This document shows positions 6,726 to 14,457 of a stretch of 32,332 nucleotides of DNA, piece by piece; within the stretch, counting starts at the first letter, position 1; the number at the start of each line of letters is the position of its first letter. This stretch comes from Ligilactobacillus aviarius (GTDB lineage: Bacteria; Bacillota; Bacilli; Lactobacillales; Lactobacillaceae). Both the position numbers and the translations under genes were made by a program. The notes beneath the pieces were generated by a model. The model made no database searches and was not told the origin of the DNA. It saw nothing but the letters and a program-made list of their open reading frames with translations. The stretch spans positions 1-32,332 of the forward strand of contig NZ_LWUD01000011.1 of the NCBI RefSeq assembly GCF_001654615.1, written 5' to 3'.

Positions 6726-6953
6726 ATGAAGAAATTAAACTTAGGTTTTCGCTCAGCAACGAAGAACACAATGCACCACTTACAGCTCAACTACGTAAAA
6801 ACGGAACTTGAAGCTGAACCGTTGAAGAAGTACATGGCGCAGATCGCAGCGTTAGGAATCTTCAGCGACAAGAACGGTGAAATGGTGTTCGCAACACCGG
6901 CTTCCGCAAGCTACATTGATACGGAAGAAAAAGTGGTGTTTGCGGAAAAATAG
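6726..6953 (+). CDS. DUF2922-family small protein
   Basis: A 75-residue protein resembling DUF2922: an N-terminal strand (KKLNLGFRSATKNTMHHLQLNYV), a helical middle (EAEPLKKYMAQIAALGIF), then a turn and strand near DKNGEMVFATPASASYIDTEEKVVF. No enzymatic motif is visible and the family has no known function. The ATG follows GAGGGAA. It forms a two-gene unit with the DUF1659 gene and ends at a strong terminator. Its position behind a sigma-like factor suggests possible co-regulation, but no direct evidence of role is visible. Confidence 0.8.
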   Translation: MKKLNLGFRSATKNTMHHLQLNYVKTELEAEPLKKYMAQIAALGIFSDKNGEMVFATPASASYIDTEEKVVFAEK

Positions 6954-6970
6954 GTTGATATAAGGTTTAG

Positions 6971-6994
6971 AGATCCTGCTGAAAAGCAGGATCT
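6971..6994 (+). terminator. Terminator after the DUF2922 gene
   Basis: A perfect 10-bp stem (AGATCCTGCT with AGCAGGATCT) closed by a GAAA tetraloop is followed by T residues. Confidence 0.93.
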
Positions 6995-7133
6995 TTTTAT
7001 ATCTAAAAAAATATCTTTTGAATAGCAATCATCATAGTTGGGGGTTATACCAAGGAAATACTTTCGGACATTTAAGGTGTTGATTTCCAATTAAATTTTA
7101 AGGAGGAAGCGAATTGAAATGATTCAAATTAAT

Positions 7134-7162
7134 TTGACATTTGGTTCTTAAAGCACTAATAT
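7134..7162 (+). promoter_or_regulatory. Promoter of the TetR/ABC-exporter operon
   Basis: TTGACA (7134-7139), a 17-base spacer and TAATAT (7157-7162) make a near-consensus sigma-A promoter. The palindromic operator begins inside the -10 box, so repressor binding would block the polymerase. Confidence 0.85.
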
Positions 7163-7192
7163 GACATATTGTCATATGACAGTGTGTCATAT
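7159..7192. promoter_or_regulatory. Double palindromic operator for the TetR regulator
   Basis: Two perfect palindromes, ATATGACA-TAT-TGTCATAT (7159-7177) and ATATGACA-GTG-TGTCATAT (7174-7192), overlap by four bases. Their centres are 15 bp apart. They cover the -10 box and the transcription start and lie 21 bases before the tetR ATG. This is the expected layout for autorepression by two repressor dimers. Confidence 0.85.
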
Positions 7193-7212
7193 ATCTAGAA
7201 AGGAATGAAAAA

Positions 7213-7854
7213 ATGCCGAAGCAAACATTTCTGAATCTTCCGCAGGAGAAGCAGCGGCGGCTATTGAAGGCGGGTTTTGAAGAGTTTTCTCGGGTGCCGG
7301 CGATTGACGCTTCCATCAGTAATATTATTAAACTTGCTGAAATTCCGCGCGGAAGTTTTTACCAGTATTTTGAAGATAAATATGATCTGCAGACTTACTT
7401 GGTGATGCAGTTTTCGCAAGAGTGGTATCGAACTTGGCATCAGCTTTTGCAGGAACACCAGGGTGATTTCTTTGCGGCAGTACCGCTTTTGTTTAAGGAT
7501 ATTCTTGATATGATGCGGAATGAAAAGAATCACGCTTTTTGGAAGAATACCTTTTTCCAGTTCCGTAATTCTAAGGAAATGCGCAAGGCACTTCATCAGC
7601 AACGGCGGTCAAAGCACGATGATGACCGGGAGTTGATCAACCAGCAGAAATTACGGATCGAATTGACCGAGCATAATTATGTTTTGCTTAACCGACAGAT
7701 CACAACGATGATGATCCAGTCGATCAGCATGTATTTTATGGCGGACCGCTTTAACGTCGATGATCCGTATCAGGAAGCGATTCAAAATTTTAATACCTTA
7801 TTGAATTGGTTACAATTCGGAATCCAAGGCAAAGGAGGAAATGCGGATGATTAA
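7213..7854 (+). CDS. TetR-family repressor of the ABC exporter
   Basis: A 213-residue one-component regulator. The N-terminal helix-turn-helix domain spans about residues 10-55 and ends in the typical IPRGSFYQYFEDKYDL motif, which contains the recognition helix. The rest is a helical ligand-binding and dimer domain of no obvious subtype. It probably represses its own operon through the two palindromes at its promoter and lets go on binding a compound that the exporter moves. That is inference from position. The ATG follows AAAGGA with a 9-base gap. Its last bases overlap the first exporter gene, so the two are translationally coupled. Confidence 0.9.
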   Translation: MPKQTFLNLPQEKQRRLLKAGFEEFSRVPAIDASISNIIKLAEIPRGSFYQYFEDKYDLQTYLVMQFSQEWYRTWHQLLQEHQGDFFAAVPLLFKDILDMMRNEKNHAFWKNTFFQFRNSKEMRKALHQQRRSKHDDDRELINQQKLRIELTEHNYVLLNRQITTMMIQSISMYFMADRFNVDDPYQEAIQNFNTLLNWLQFGIQGKGGNADD

Positions 7855-9586
7855 TTTATTGAAGAAGCGGTTGCCGAAATCGAAAGTTATCGGGGCAACG
7901 ATTTTCATGGCAATTCAAGTCATGACGACGCTGTACTTGCCGACGTTGACTTCGAATATCGTGAATAACGGGGTTGCGAAGGGCAATGTTCATTACATTT
8001 GGATGGTCGGTATTCAGATGATGATCTTCTCGCTGATCAGTGTTGCGGCCGCAGCGTTTAACGTTTATTTTTCAGCAAAAGGTTCGCAAAAGTTAGGGCA
8101 GCGGTTGCGCAGCGACGTCTATCGCAAAGTGATCAACTATTCGCATGATGAAATGAAACAGATCGGGACATCATCACTGGTTACGCGGACAACCAACGAC
8201 ATTATGCAGATTCAAAACGTAACGTTGATGTTTTTGCGGATGATGTTAATGGCACCATTAATGTTGATCGGGGCAAGCATTTTAGCTTACCGTCGGAGTG
8301 CAACGTTGACGACAATCTTTATTGTCATTTTGCCGTTGATCGCGGTCATCATGGCACTGGTGATTCGCTTTGCCGGACCGTTATTCTTTGCGATGCAGAA
8401 AAAGACTGACCGGGTCAACCAGGTTTTCCGGGAAGGCTTGACCGGTGTCCGGGTCATCCGGGCATTCCGCCAAGATGAACTGGAACAGCAACGCTTTGAT
8501 GAAGTCAACAAAGACTATACCCACAATGCAATCAAGGTTTACAACATTACTGGATTGATGATGCCGTTAATGACTTTGATCATGAGTGCAACCAACGTTG
8601 TGATTACCTACTGGGGCAGTCATTTGATTGCCTTTCAAGCAACGAAAGTCGGGAACATGATCGCCTTTATTACGTATGCGGCTCAAATTTTGATGAGCTT
8701 TGCGATGCTTTCAATGGTGTTCGTTATGGTTCCCCGGGCCCAAGCGTCAGCCAAACGGTTGAATCAGATCTTGAACATGACGACGCCGATCACGGACGCC
8801 AAGGATCCGCAATCATTGGATAAGCCATCTGCGCTTGAATTTGACAACGTGGCGTTCAAGTATGCGGATGCCCAAAAGGATGCGCTTGAAGGGGTCAACT
8901 TTAAGCTGCATGCCGGACAAACGTTGGCGATCATCGGTGGAACCGGGTCAGGGAAATCAACCTTGATCAACATGATTCCGCGGTTTTATGACGCGACTCA
9001 GGGTGAAGTCAAAGTCAATGGCGTTGATGTCCGGAACACGACGCTGCAGGCCATTCACCAAGCCGTTGCATTCGTCCCGCAAAAGGCGAACCTGTTTGAA
9101 GGAACATTGCGCGAAAACATGCAATTTGGCGATGCGCAGGCTTCAGATGAGCAGATCTGGCATGCCCTTGAGATTGCGCAAGCCAGTGATTTTGTAAAGG
9201 AACTGGACGGCCAGCTTGACGCGCACGTTGAACAGGGCGGCGCTAACTTTTCTGGCGGGCAGCGGCAACGGTTAGCGATTGCGCGCGCCTTGGTCAAGCA
9301 GGCTTCCATTTACGTTTTCGATGACTCATTTTCAGCATTGGACTTTAAGACGGATGCAAAGTTACGCGCAGCCTTAAAAACCGATGAAGAAATTCAAAAA
9401 CACGTTGTGGTTATTGTTGGTCAGCGGGTTTCAACGATTGCCGATGCTGATTTGATTTTAGTATTGGATAAAGGCAAGGTCGTCGGTCAGGGGACCCACC
9501 AGGAATTACTCGCAACGAACAAGGTTTACCAGTCAATTGTGAACTCCCAGATCCGGGAATCAAAGGAGGGTGAGCAAAATGCCTAA
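7847..9586 (+). CDS. ABC exporter half-transporter, degenerate ATPase site (LmrC/BmrC type)
   Basis: A type IV ABC half-transporter with six N-terminal membrane helices (about residues 1-300) and a C-terminal ATPase domain. The Walker A motif GGTGSGKS lies at residues 364-371, and the signature FSGGQRQR is intact. The residue after the Walker B Asp is Asp493 instead of the catalytic Glu, and the switch His is Gln526. These changes mark the non-catalytic partner of heterodimeric multidrug exporters such as BmrC, LmrC and TM287. The upstream ATG at 7841 is 2 bases from GGAGG and the ATG at 7847 is 8 bases away, so I chose the latter. It overlaps tetR by 8 bases and the next gene by 8 bases. The substrate is unknown. 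Confidence 0.9.
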   Translation: MINLLKKRLPKSKVIGATIFMAIQVMTTLYLPTLTSNIVNNGVAKGNVHYIWMVGIQMMIFSLISVAAAAFNVYFSAKGSQKLGQRLRSDVYRKVINYSHDEMKQIGTSSLVTRTTNDIMQIQNVTLMFLRMMLMAPLMLIGASILAYRRSATLTTIFIVILPLIAVIMALVIRFAGPLFFAMQKKTDRVNQVFREGLTGVRVIRAFRQDELEQQRFDEVNKDYTHNAIKVYNITGLMMPLMTLIMSATNVVITYWGSHLIAFQATKVGNMIAFITYAAQILMSFAMLSMVFVMVPRAQASAKRLNQILNMTTPITDAKDPQSLDKPSALEFDNVAFKYADAQKDALEGVNFKLHAGQTLAIIGGTGSGKSTLINMIPRFYDATQGEVKVNGVDVRNTTLQAIHQAVAFVPQKANLFEGTLRENMQFGDAQASDEQIWHALEIAQASDFVKELDGQLDAHVEQGGANFSGGQRQRLAIARALVKQASIYVFDDSFSALDFKTDAKLRAALKTDEEIQKHVVVIVGQRVSTIADADLILVLDKGKVVGQGTHQELLATNKVYQSIVNSQIRESKEGEQNA

Positions 9587-11414
9587 ACGGAATCGCGGTC
9601 CAATTGAAAAACCGCAACATTTTTGGAAAACAACGTGGCGGTTGTTGAAGTACATGAAGAATCAGATTGCGGCCATTTTAATCACGATGGCATTGGCGAT
9701 CACCGCCCAAGTATTGCAGATTCGGACACCAAAAATTTTAGGTCAGGCAACGACAACGATTTTTGAAGGCGTGATGAAAGGAACGGCAATGCAAAAAGCC
9801 GGCATTGCGATGCACCACTGGCCAATTGATTTTCACAAAATCGGCCACATTTTAATGATCGTCATGGCCATGTACGTCGGTTCAGCCGTATTAACGTTTA
9901 TCCAACGGGTCATCATGAACTACATGTCGCAGCATACCGTATATAGCATGCGGAAACAGTTGAAACATAAAATGATGACGGTGCCGGTCAACTACTATGA
10001 CACGCACTCGAACGGGGACATTATCAGTACGGCCATTAATGATATGGATAACATTTCATCGACCTTGCAGCAAAGTTTGATGCAGCTGGTAACTTCCGTT
10101 GTTCAGCTTGTCGGCACATTATGGCTGATGTTGACGATCAGCTGGAAACTTACGTTGATCATCGTTTGTTCAGTACCGTTAAGCATGATTTGTATCGGAA
10201 TCATTGCCCCGCAATCCCAGAAAAATTTCGGCGCGCAACAAAAGCACCTCGGAATTTTGAACGGCGCAATCGAAGAAAACTATGCTGGGCAAAACGTGAT
10301 CAAGAGTTTTAACCGGGAACAAAAGACGATCGATGACTTTGAAAAAGAAAACGAAGCCTTATACCAAGCATCATGGCGGGCCCAAATGGCTTCCGGAATT
10401 ATGATGCCGATCATGTCATTTATCAGTAACCTGACTTACGTTTGCGTTGCGATTGTCGGTGGGATTCAAGTTACCAGCGGGCAGATTTCATTAGGGAATG
10501 TGCAGGCGATGCTGCAATACACGACCAACTTCTCACAACCCATTTCTCAGTTGGCCAATTTGGCAAACACGATCCAATTAACGATCGCATCTGCTGAACG
10601 GGTCTTTGGCGTCTTGGATGAACCGGATATGCAGGAAACGAAATCCGGGTTACCGGTTGAAAAGGATCCGGCTGGTCTGATTGAATTTGAACACGTGAAA
10701 TTCGGCTATGACAATGCGCCGATTTTGATGGAAGATTATAATTTGACGGTCAAGCAAGGGCATATGACGGCGATCGTCGGGCCGACCGGTGCCGGGAAAA
10801 CGACAATCATCAACCTGCTTGAACGGTTCTATGATATTAAAGGCGGCTCGATTCGGTTAAACGGGGTCGATACCCGTGATTTGACACGGGAAGAATTACG
10901 GTCCCACTTTGCAATGGTCTTGCAGGATACATGGCTATTTTCAGGAAAGATTTGGGATAACTTGAAGTATGGCCGCGAAGATGCAACGGATGAAGAGGTT
11001 CTTGCGGCTGCGAAGGCGGCCCATGTGGACGATTTTGTGGAACAATTACCCAATGGTTACCAAACCGTTTTGGATGAATCTGCGTCGAACATTTCACAGG
11101 GACAGCGGCAGTTGTTAACAATTGCACGGGCATTTGTGGCTGATCCTGAAATCTTGATTTTGGATGAGGCCACCTCAAGCGTTGATACACGAACTGAATT
11201 ACAGATTCAACATGCCATGAACAAGCTGCTTGAAGGCCGGACGAGCTTTGTAGTTGCGCACCGGTTATCAACAATTCAAGATGCGGATAACATTATTGTG
11301 ATGAATCATGGTTCAATTGTGGAAACCGGAACGCATAACCAGTTATTGGCGAAGAACGGCTTCTATGCTGACTTGTATAATTCACAATTTGAAGGCAATA
11401 TTCAGATGGATTAG
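9579..11414 (+). CDS. ABC exporter half-transporter, catalytic partner (LmrD/BmrD type)
   Basis: Second half of the heterodimeric exporter: six membrane helices (about residues 25-330), then an ATPase domain. The Walker A motif GPTGAGKT lies at 401-408. The Walker B aspartate D529 is followed by the catalytic Glu530, and the switch His is 561. The signature is ISQGQ rather than LSGGQ, which would face the degenerate site of the partner. One competent and one degenerate site per dimer is the expected pattern. An in-frame GTG at 9570 directly abuts the ribosome binding site, so the ATG at 9579, 9 bases after AGGAGG, is chosen. The stop codon overlaps the ribosome binding site of the lipoprotein gene, so all four genes form one operon. 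Confidence 0.92.
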   Translation: MPKRNRGPIEKPQHFWKTTWRLLKYMKNQIAAILITMALAITAQVLQIRTPKILGQATTTIFEGVMKGTAMQKAGIAMHHWPIDFHKIGHILMIVMAMYVGSAVLTFIQRVIMNYMSQHTVYSMRKQLKHKMMTVPVNYYDTHSNGDIISTAINDMDNISSTLQQSLMQLVTSVVQLVGTLWLMLTISWKLTLIIVCSVPLSMICIGIIAPQSQKNFGAQQKHLGILNGAIEENYAGQNVIKSFNREQKTIDDFEKENEALYQASWRAQMASGIMMPIMSFISNLTYVCVAIVGGIQVTSGQISLGNVQAMLQYTTNFSQPISQLANLANTIQLTIASAERVFGVLDEPDMQETKSGLPVEKDPAGLIEFEHVKFGYDNAPILMEDYNLTVKQGHMTAIVGPTGAGKTTIINLLERFYDIKGGSIRLNGVDTRDLTREELRSHFAMVLQDTWLFSGKIWDNLKYGREDATDEEVLAAAKAAHVDDFVEQLPNGYQTVLDESASNISQGQRQLLTIARAFVADPEILILDEATSSVDTRTELQIQHAMNKLLEGRTSFVVAHRLSTIQDADNIIVMNHGSIVETGTHNQLLAKNGFYADLYNSQFEGNIQMD

Positions 11415-11425
11415 GAGGAATGAAC

Positions 11426-12286
11426 ATGCACAAAAAATTAGGAATAATTTTAACCGCGGGGCTTTCATTGTTTCTAACCGGCTGTAGCAAGGTCAGTTTA
11501 TCGACCACGGCGAAAACTTATTCACCGGATGAAATGGTTGCGGTTGTTAAGGGGCATACCGCTAATCAAAATACCGTTACTTATCAAATTAGCAATGGGG
11601 CAAAGCACAGCGTTAAGGTTCACGATAAAACCTTTGTGATTCAGGTTCCAGCAAGTGACCAGCAACAAAAAGTGAAGATCACGGCTGCGCATGGCGGGCA
11701 GCAACAGCAGCAAACCGTAACGGTGAACGCGGCGAAAAAACTTGGCAACTACCAGCAGATTGTGCAAAAGTACAATCAAATGGTCGTCATGAGCAAGTTA
11801 TCCCCACAGGAAGTTCAGATACTAAAGGCAGCGGCGGCTTTGAAGAAGGCCCCAAGTTCACCGAATCCTCAACTGATGCAGCAAATGAAGCAGGCGCAAC
11901 AGGTCGAACAAAGGGTTCAGCAGTTACAATCCACAACGAAGAGTGAACAACTTCCAGTACAATTGAATGGAATCCACAATGCCGTGGATAATTCCGCATA
12001 TACGTTGCGCTTGAATGTGAAAAACGGAGATTTGATGGGAGCCACAATGATGATCCCGGTCAAAAGTTTTAAGGACAAGGCTCAGGCTCAGCAATTCGGC
12101 ACGGCGTTTGCGCTTTTCAGTCAAGCGCTGGGTGCCAATGGCAAGCAGGTCATGCATGAATTTGAAAGCAAAACGAAGAATCAGGATAAAACCCAGACAA
12201 CGTCGAAAACGATTATCAACCATGGAATCAAGTATTCGATTGGGTTTTCAACAACTGAATTATATGTGTATATTACGAAGGCATAA
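11426..12286 (+). CDS. Lipoprotein of unknown function in the exporter operon
   Basis: A 286-residue predicted lipoprotein. A short basic start and hydrophobic stretch end in the lipobox LTGC, with lipidated Cys20, so it should be anchored outside the membrane. Residues about 35-90 look like a small beta domain. A Gln- and Lys-rich helical stretch follows to about 175, with a mixed C-terminal domain after it. I do not recognise the family. The ATG at 11426 is 7 bases after AGGAGG; the one at 11420 is too close. The ribosome binding site overlaps the exporter stop codon, indicating tight coupling. It may assist or modulate export or envelope stress response, but nothing in the sequence proves this. 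Confidence 0.85.
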   Translation: MHKKLGIILTAGLSLFLTGCSKVSLSTTAKTYSPDEMVAVVKGHTANQNTVTYQISNGAKHSVKVHDKTFVIQVPASDQQQKVKITAAHGGQQQQQTVTVNAAKKLGNYQQIVQKYNQMVVMSKLSPQEVQILKAAAALKKAPSSPNPQLMQQMKQAQQVEQRVQQLQSTTKSEQLPVQLNGIHNAVDNSAYTLRLNVKNGDLMGATMMIPVKSFKDKAQAQQFGTAFALFSQALGANGKQVMHEFESKTKNQDKTQTTSKTIINHGIKYSIGFSTTELYVYITKA

Positions 12287-12324
12287 AAAGAACGGTTGCG
12301 CAATCAGGCGCAACCGTTCTTTTT
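12285..12324. terminator. Two-way terminator between the exporter operon and gatD
   Basis: A perfect 17-bp stem (AAAAAGAACGGTTGCGC and its complement) with a 6-base loop has A-runs and T-runs on both sides, so it works in both directions. It overlaps the last bases of both converging genes. Confidence 0.95.
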
Positions 12325-13027
12325 AATATGTTGGTTTAATTTCCAATGCTTCTTGTTGACTAAAGTCAGCATCGGGATATTTCTTTTTCAGTGCTAATAA
12401 TAAGAAACGTTTTGCAAGGTTTCCGTTCCGGGCGAGAACTGGTCCGTGGAAGTATGTTCCAAAGACATTTTTGTAAATTGCACCTTCAGAACCGTCTTGA
12501 CCGTTGTTCCCATGACCTTCAATCACTTTTCCGAGGGGACGTTCGCCTTCGCCGAGGAACGTTACCCCGTTGTGATTTTCAAAACCATGATATTCTTCGC
12601 CGGTTTCTTCGTTTTTGATTCGAATATCGCCGATGAAACGGTTATTGATCTGGGTTTCAGTCCGGTGCGGCAGGGCGCCGACTCCCGGAATCTTTTTGCC
12701 ATCCGCGCCAATGTAATATTGACCAAGCAATTGATAGCCGCCGCAAACCGCAAGCATTGGTTTATCATCGTTAATGAACTTTTTAATGGCCGCTGCTTTA
12801 TTTGGCAGGTCTTTTGAAACGATCGTTTGTTCATAATCTTGACCGCCGCCGAACAGGGCAAAGTCGAATTTATCCGGATCAAAGTCATCATCTAAAGAAA
12901 TGATTTGAACATCAATATCGGTATCCATTTGTTTGGCATAGTATTTCAAAACCAAAATATTGCCAATGTCACTGTAAGTATTGAGCAAATCACCATAGAG
13001 GTGGGCTAAATTCAAATGATATTGCAT
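12323..13027 (-). CDS. gatD: Lipid II isoglutaminyl synthase, glutaminase subunit GatD
   Basis: The class I glutamine amidotransferase half of the MurT/GatD complex. It frees ammonia from glutamine so that MurT can amidate D-Glu of lipid II to D-isoglutamine at the cytoplasmic face of the membrane. Its 234 residues fit the family. The nucleophile is Cys95 in AVCGGYQLLG and the catalytic His is 194 in GTYFHGP, close to Cys94 and His189 of Staphylococcus aureus GatD. The start codon shares one base with the murT stop (TAATG), and its ribosome binding site AAGGAGG lies inside the end of murT, so the two are translationally coupled. It ends in the shared two-way terminator. Confidence 0.95.
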   Translation of the reverse strand: MQYHLNLAHLYGDLLNTYSDIGNILVLKYYAKQMDTDIDVQIISLDDDFDPDKFDFALFGGGQDYEQTIVSKDLPNKAAAIKKFINDDKPMLAVCGGYQLLGQYYIGADGKKIPGVGALPHRTETQINNRFIGDIRIKNEETGEEYHGFENHNGVTFLGEGERPLGKVIEGHGNNGQDGSEGAIYKNVFGTYFHGPVLARNGNLAKRFLLLALKKKYPDADFSQQEALEIKPTY

Positions 13028-14379
13028 TATTCCATTCCTCCTTTGATGTAACCTTCGTCAGCAAGCATCTTCCGCAATTGCAACATTGCGGTGTAGGTTG
13101 CCAAAACGTAAACGTGCTTTGTCGGCATTTGTTTGATATAGTTGACGGCTTCCTTTAAGTCCGGCCGTTGGGCAAAATGTTCTTCGGGAACGCCGGCAAC
13201 GCGCATCCGGAAAGTGATGTCCTTATACCGTTCACCACCGGTCAAAACAGATGGAATGTGGTCAAATGGTAATTCTTCAAAACTGCCGTCCCAGATCCAA
13301 CTGGTGTCGATCCCATCAGCGTAGTTCGCATTTAACAGGAATGCAAGGGAGAACGGGTTCTTGTCTGTTTTGATCATTTGCAATACTTGGTCAAGACCGA
13401 CCGGGTTTTTAACAAGGATGATCGTTACGTCTTTATCCCCAACGTGGACAACTTCTTGCCGCCCGAAGATGTTTTTATCATCCGCACCAAGGGCTTTCGT
13501 GATTTCGTGTGGCAACAAACCAAATTCAGCGCCAACAGAATATGCGGCAAGCGCGTTATAGATGTTATACGTTCCGCCAATGTGAAGCGTAAATTCGTGA
13601 TCATCGATTTTAACGGTTGATGATTGCGGCGTTTGATCCACAATTTGATTCATCCGGTATGTTAATTCCGGCCGTTCAAATCCACAGTGGGGACAGAAGT
13701 ATTTTCCCAAGTTGCCGTAACTGCGACTATAATAATGAAGAATGTGATCGCAATTTGGACATAAGACCCCATCCGTATTAGCGGGTGCCTTTTGATCTTG
13801 ATCCGGTTGATTGTCAAAGCCGAAGTAAACAACTTGGTTTGGCAGATCCTGCAAGTTGTGGAATAACGGTTCGTCGCCGTTCGCAATAATCTTAGCTTGC
13901 GGGTGCAATTTGATTCCTTGAAGGATCTTATTATATGTGGTGTAAATTTCGCCGAACCGGTCAAGCTGATCCCGGAAAATGTTGGTTAAAACAAAGGCGG
14001 TTGGAGCAACGTACTTTGAAATAATCGGCACGTTGGCTTCATCCGTTTCCAAAACAGCGATTTTTTTACCGTTCTTGACTTTTTTAGCAGATAAAAATGT
14101 GCTGACGATCCCCTGTTTCATGTTTGAACCGCTCGGATTGGTTAAAATTTCCGGGTATTTTTGTTTAAGAACTTTAACCGTGAGGGCGGTTGTCAGGGTC
14201 TTCCCGTTGGTTCCGGTAACAATCACGATTTCGTAATCCTTTGCTAATTCCTTCAAAACGTCTGGATCGATTGTAAGGGTGATCTTGCCTGGAAGCGACG
14301 TTCCGCCGTGCATTACATTATGCAAAAACCAATAAGAAGATTTTCCGGCAGCAATTGCCAATTTACTTTTAAGTGCCAT
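13027..14379 (-). CDS. murT: Lipid II isoglutaminyl synthase, Mur-ligase subunit MurT
   Basis: ATP-dependent partner of GatD in amidating the stem-peptide glutamate of lipid II, which helps cross-linking and antibiotic tolerance. The 450 residues show the Mur ligase P-loop VTGTNGKT near residue 55, a central Mur ligase domain, and a Cys4 zinc ribbon (CPNC near residue 208, CPHC near 230) typical of MurT. A DUF1727-type C-terminal domain follows. The ATG has the ribosome binding site AGGAG. A promoter with an extended -10 precedes it, so murT-gatD can be transcribed separately from the adenine deaminase gene upstream. No key residue appears lost. Confidence 0.95.
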   Translation of the reverse strand: MALKSKLAIAAGKSSYWFLHNVMHGGTSLPGKITLTIDPDVLKELAKDYEIVIVTGTNGKTLTTALTVKVLKQKYPEILTNPSGSNMKQGIVSTFLSAKKVKNGKKIAVLETDEANVPIISKYVAPTAFVLTNIFRDQLDRFGEIYTTYNKILQGIKLHPQAKIIANGDEPLFHNLQDLPNQVVYFGFDNQPDQDQKAPANTDGVLCPNCDHILHYYSRSYGNLGKYFCPHCGFERPELTYRMNQIVDQTPQSSTVKIDDHEFTLHIGGTYNIYNALAAYSVGAEFGLLPHEITKALGADDKNIFGRQEVVHVGDKDVTIILVKNPVGLDQVLQMIKTDKNPFSLAFLLNANYADGIDTSWIWDGSFEELPFDHIPSVLTGGERYKDITFRMRVAGVPEEHFAQRPDLKEAVNYIKQMPTKHVYVLATYTAMLQLRKMLADEGYIKGGME

Positions 14380-14412
14380 TGATCTATCTCCTAAAATTAA
14401 AATACTATTTGC

Positions 14413-14441
14413 ATTTTATCATAGTAGAATCTGAAATTCAC
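14413..14441 (-). promoter_or_regulatory. Promoter of murT-gatD
   Basis: On the minus strand TGATAAAAT (14421-14413) is an extended -10. GTGAAT at 14441-14436 is a weak -35 at 17-base spacing. The predicted leader is about 26 bases. Confidence 0.6.
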
Positions 14442-14457
14442 TTTTACATCATTTAAC

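Noticed and set aside
11787-12223. Minus-strand ORFs over the lipoprotein gene
   Set aside because: The plus strand has a lipobox, a ribosome binding site and operon context. The minus ORFs are shadows of Gln-rich codons.
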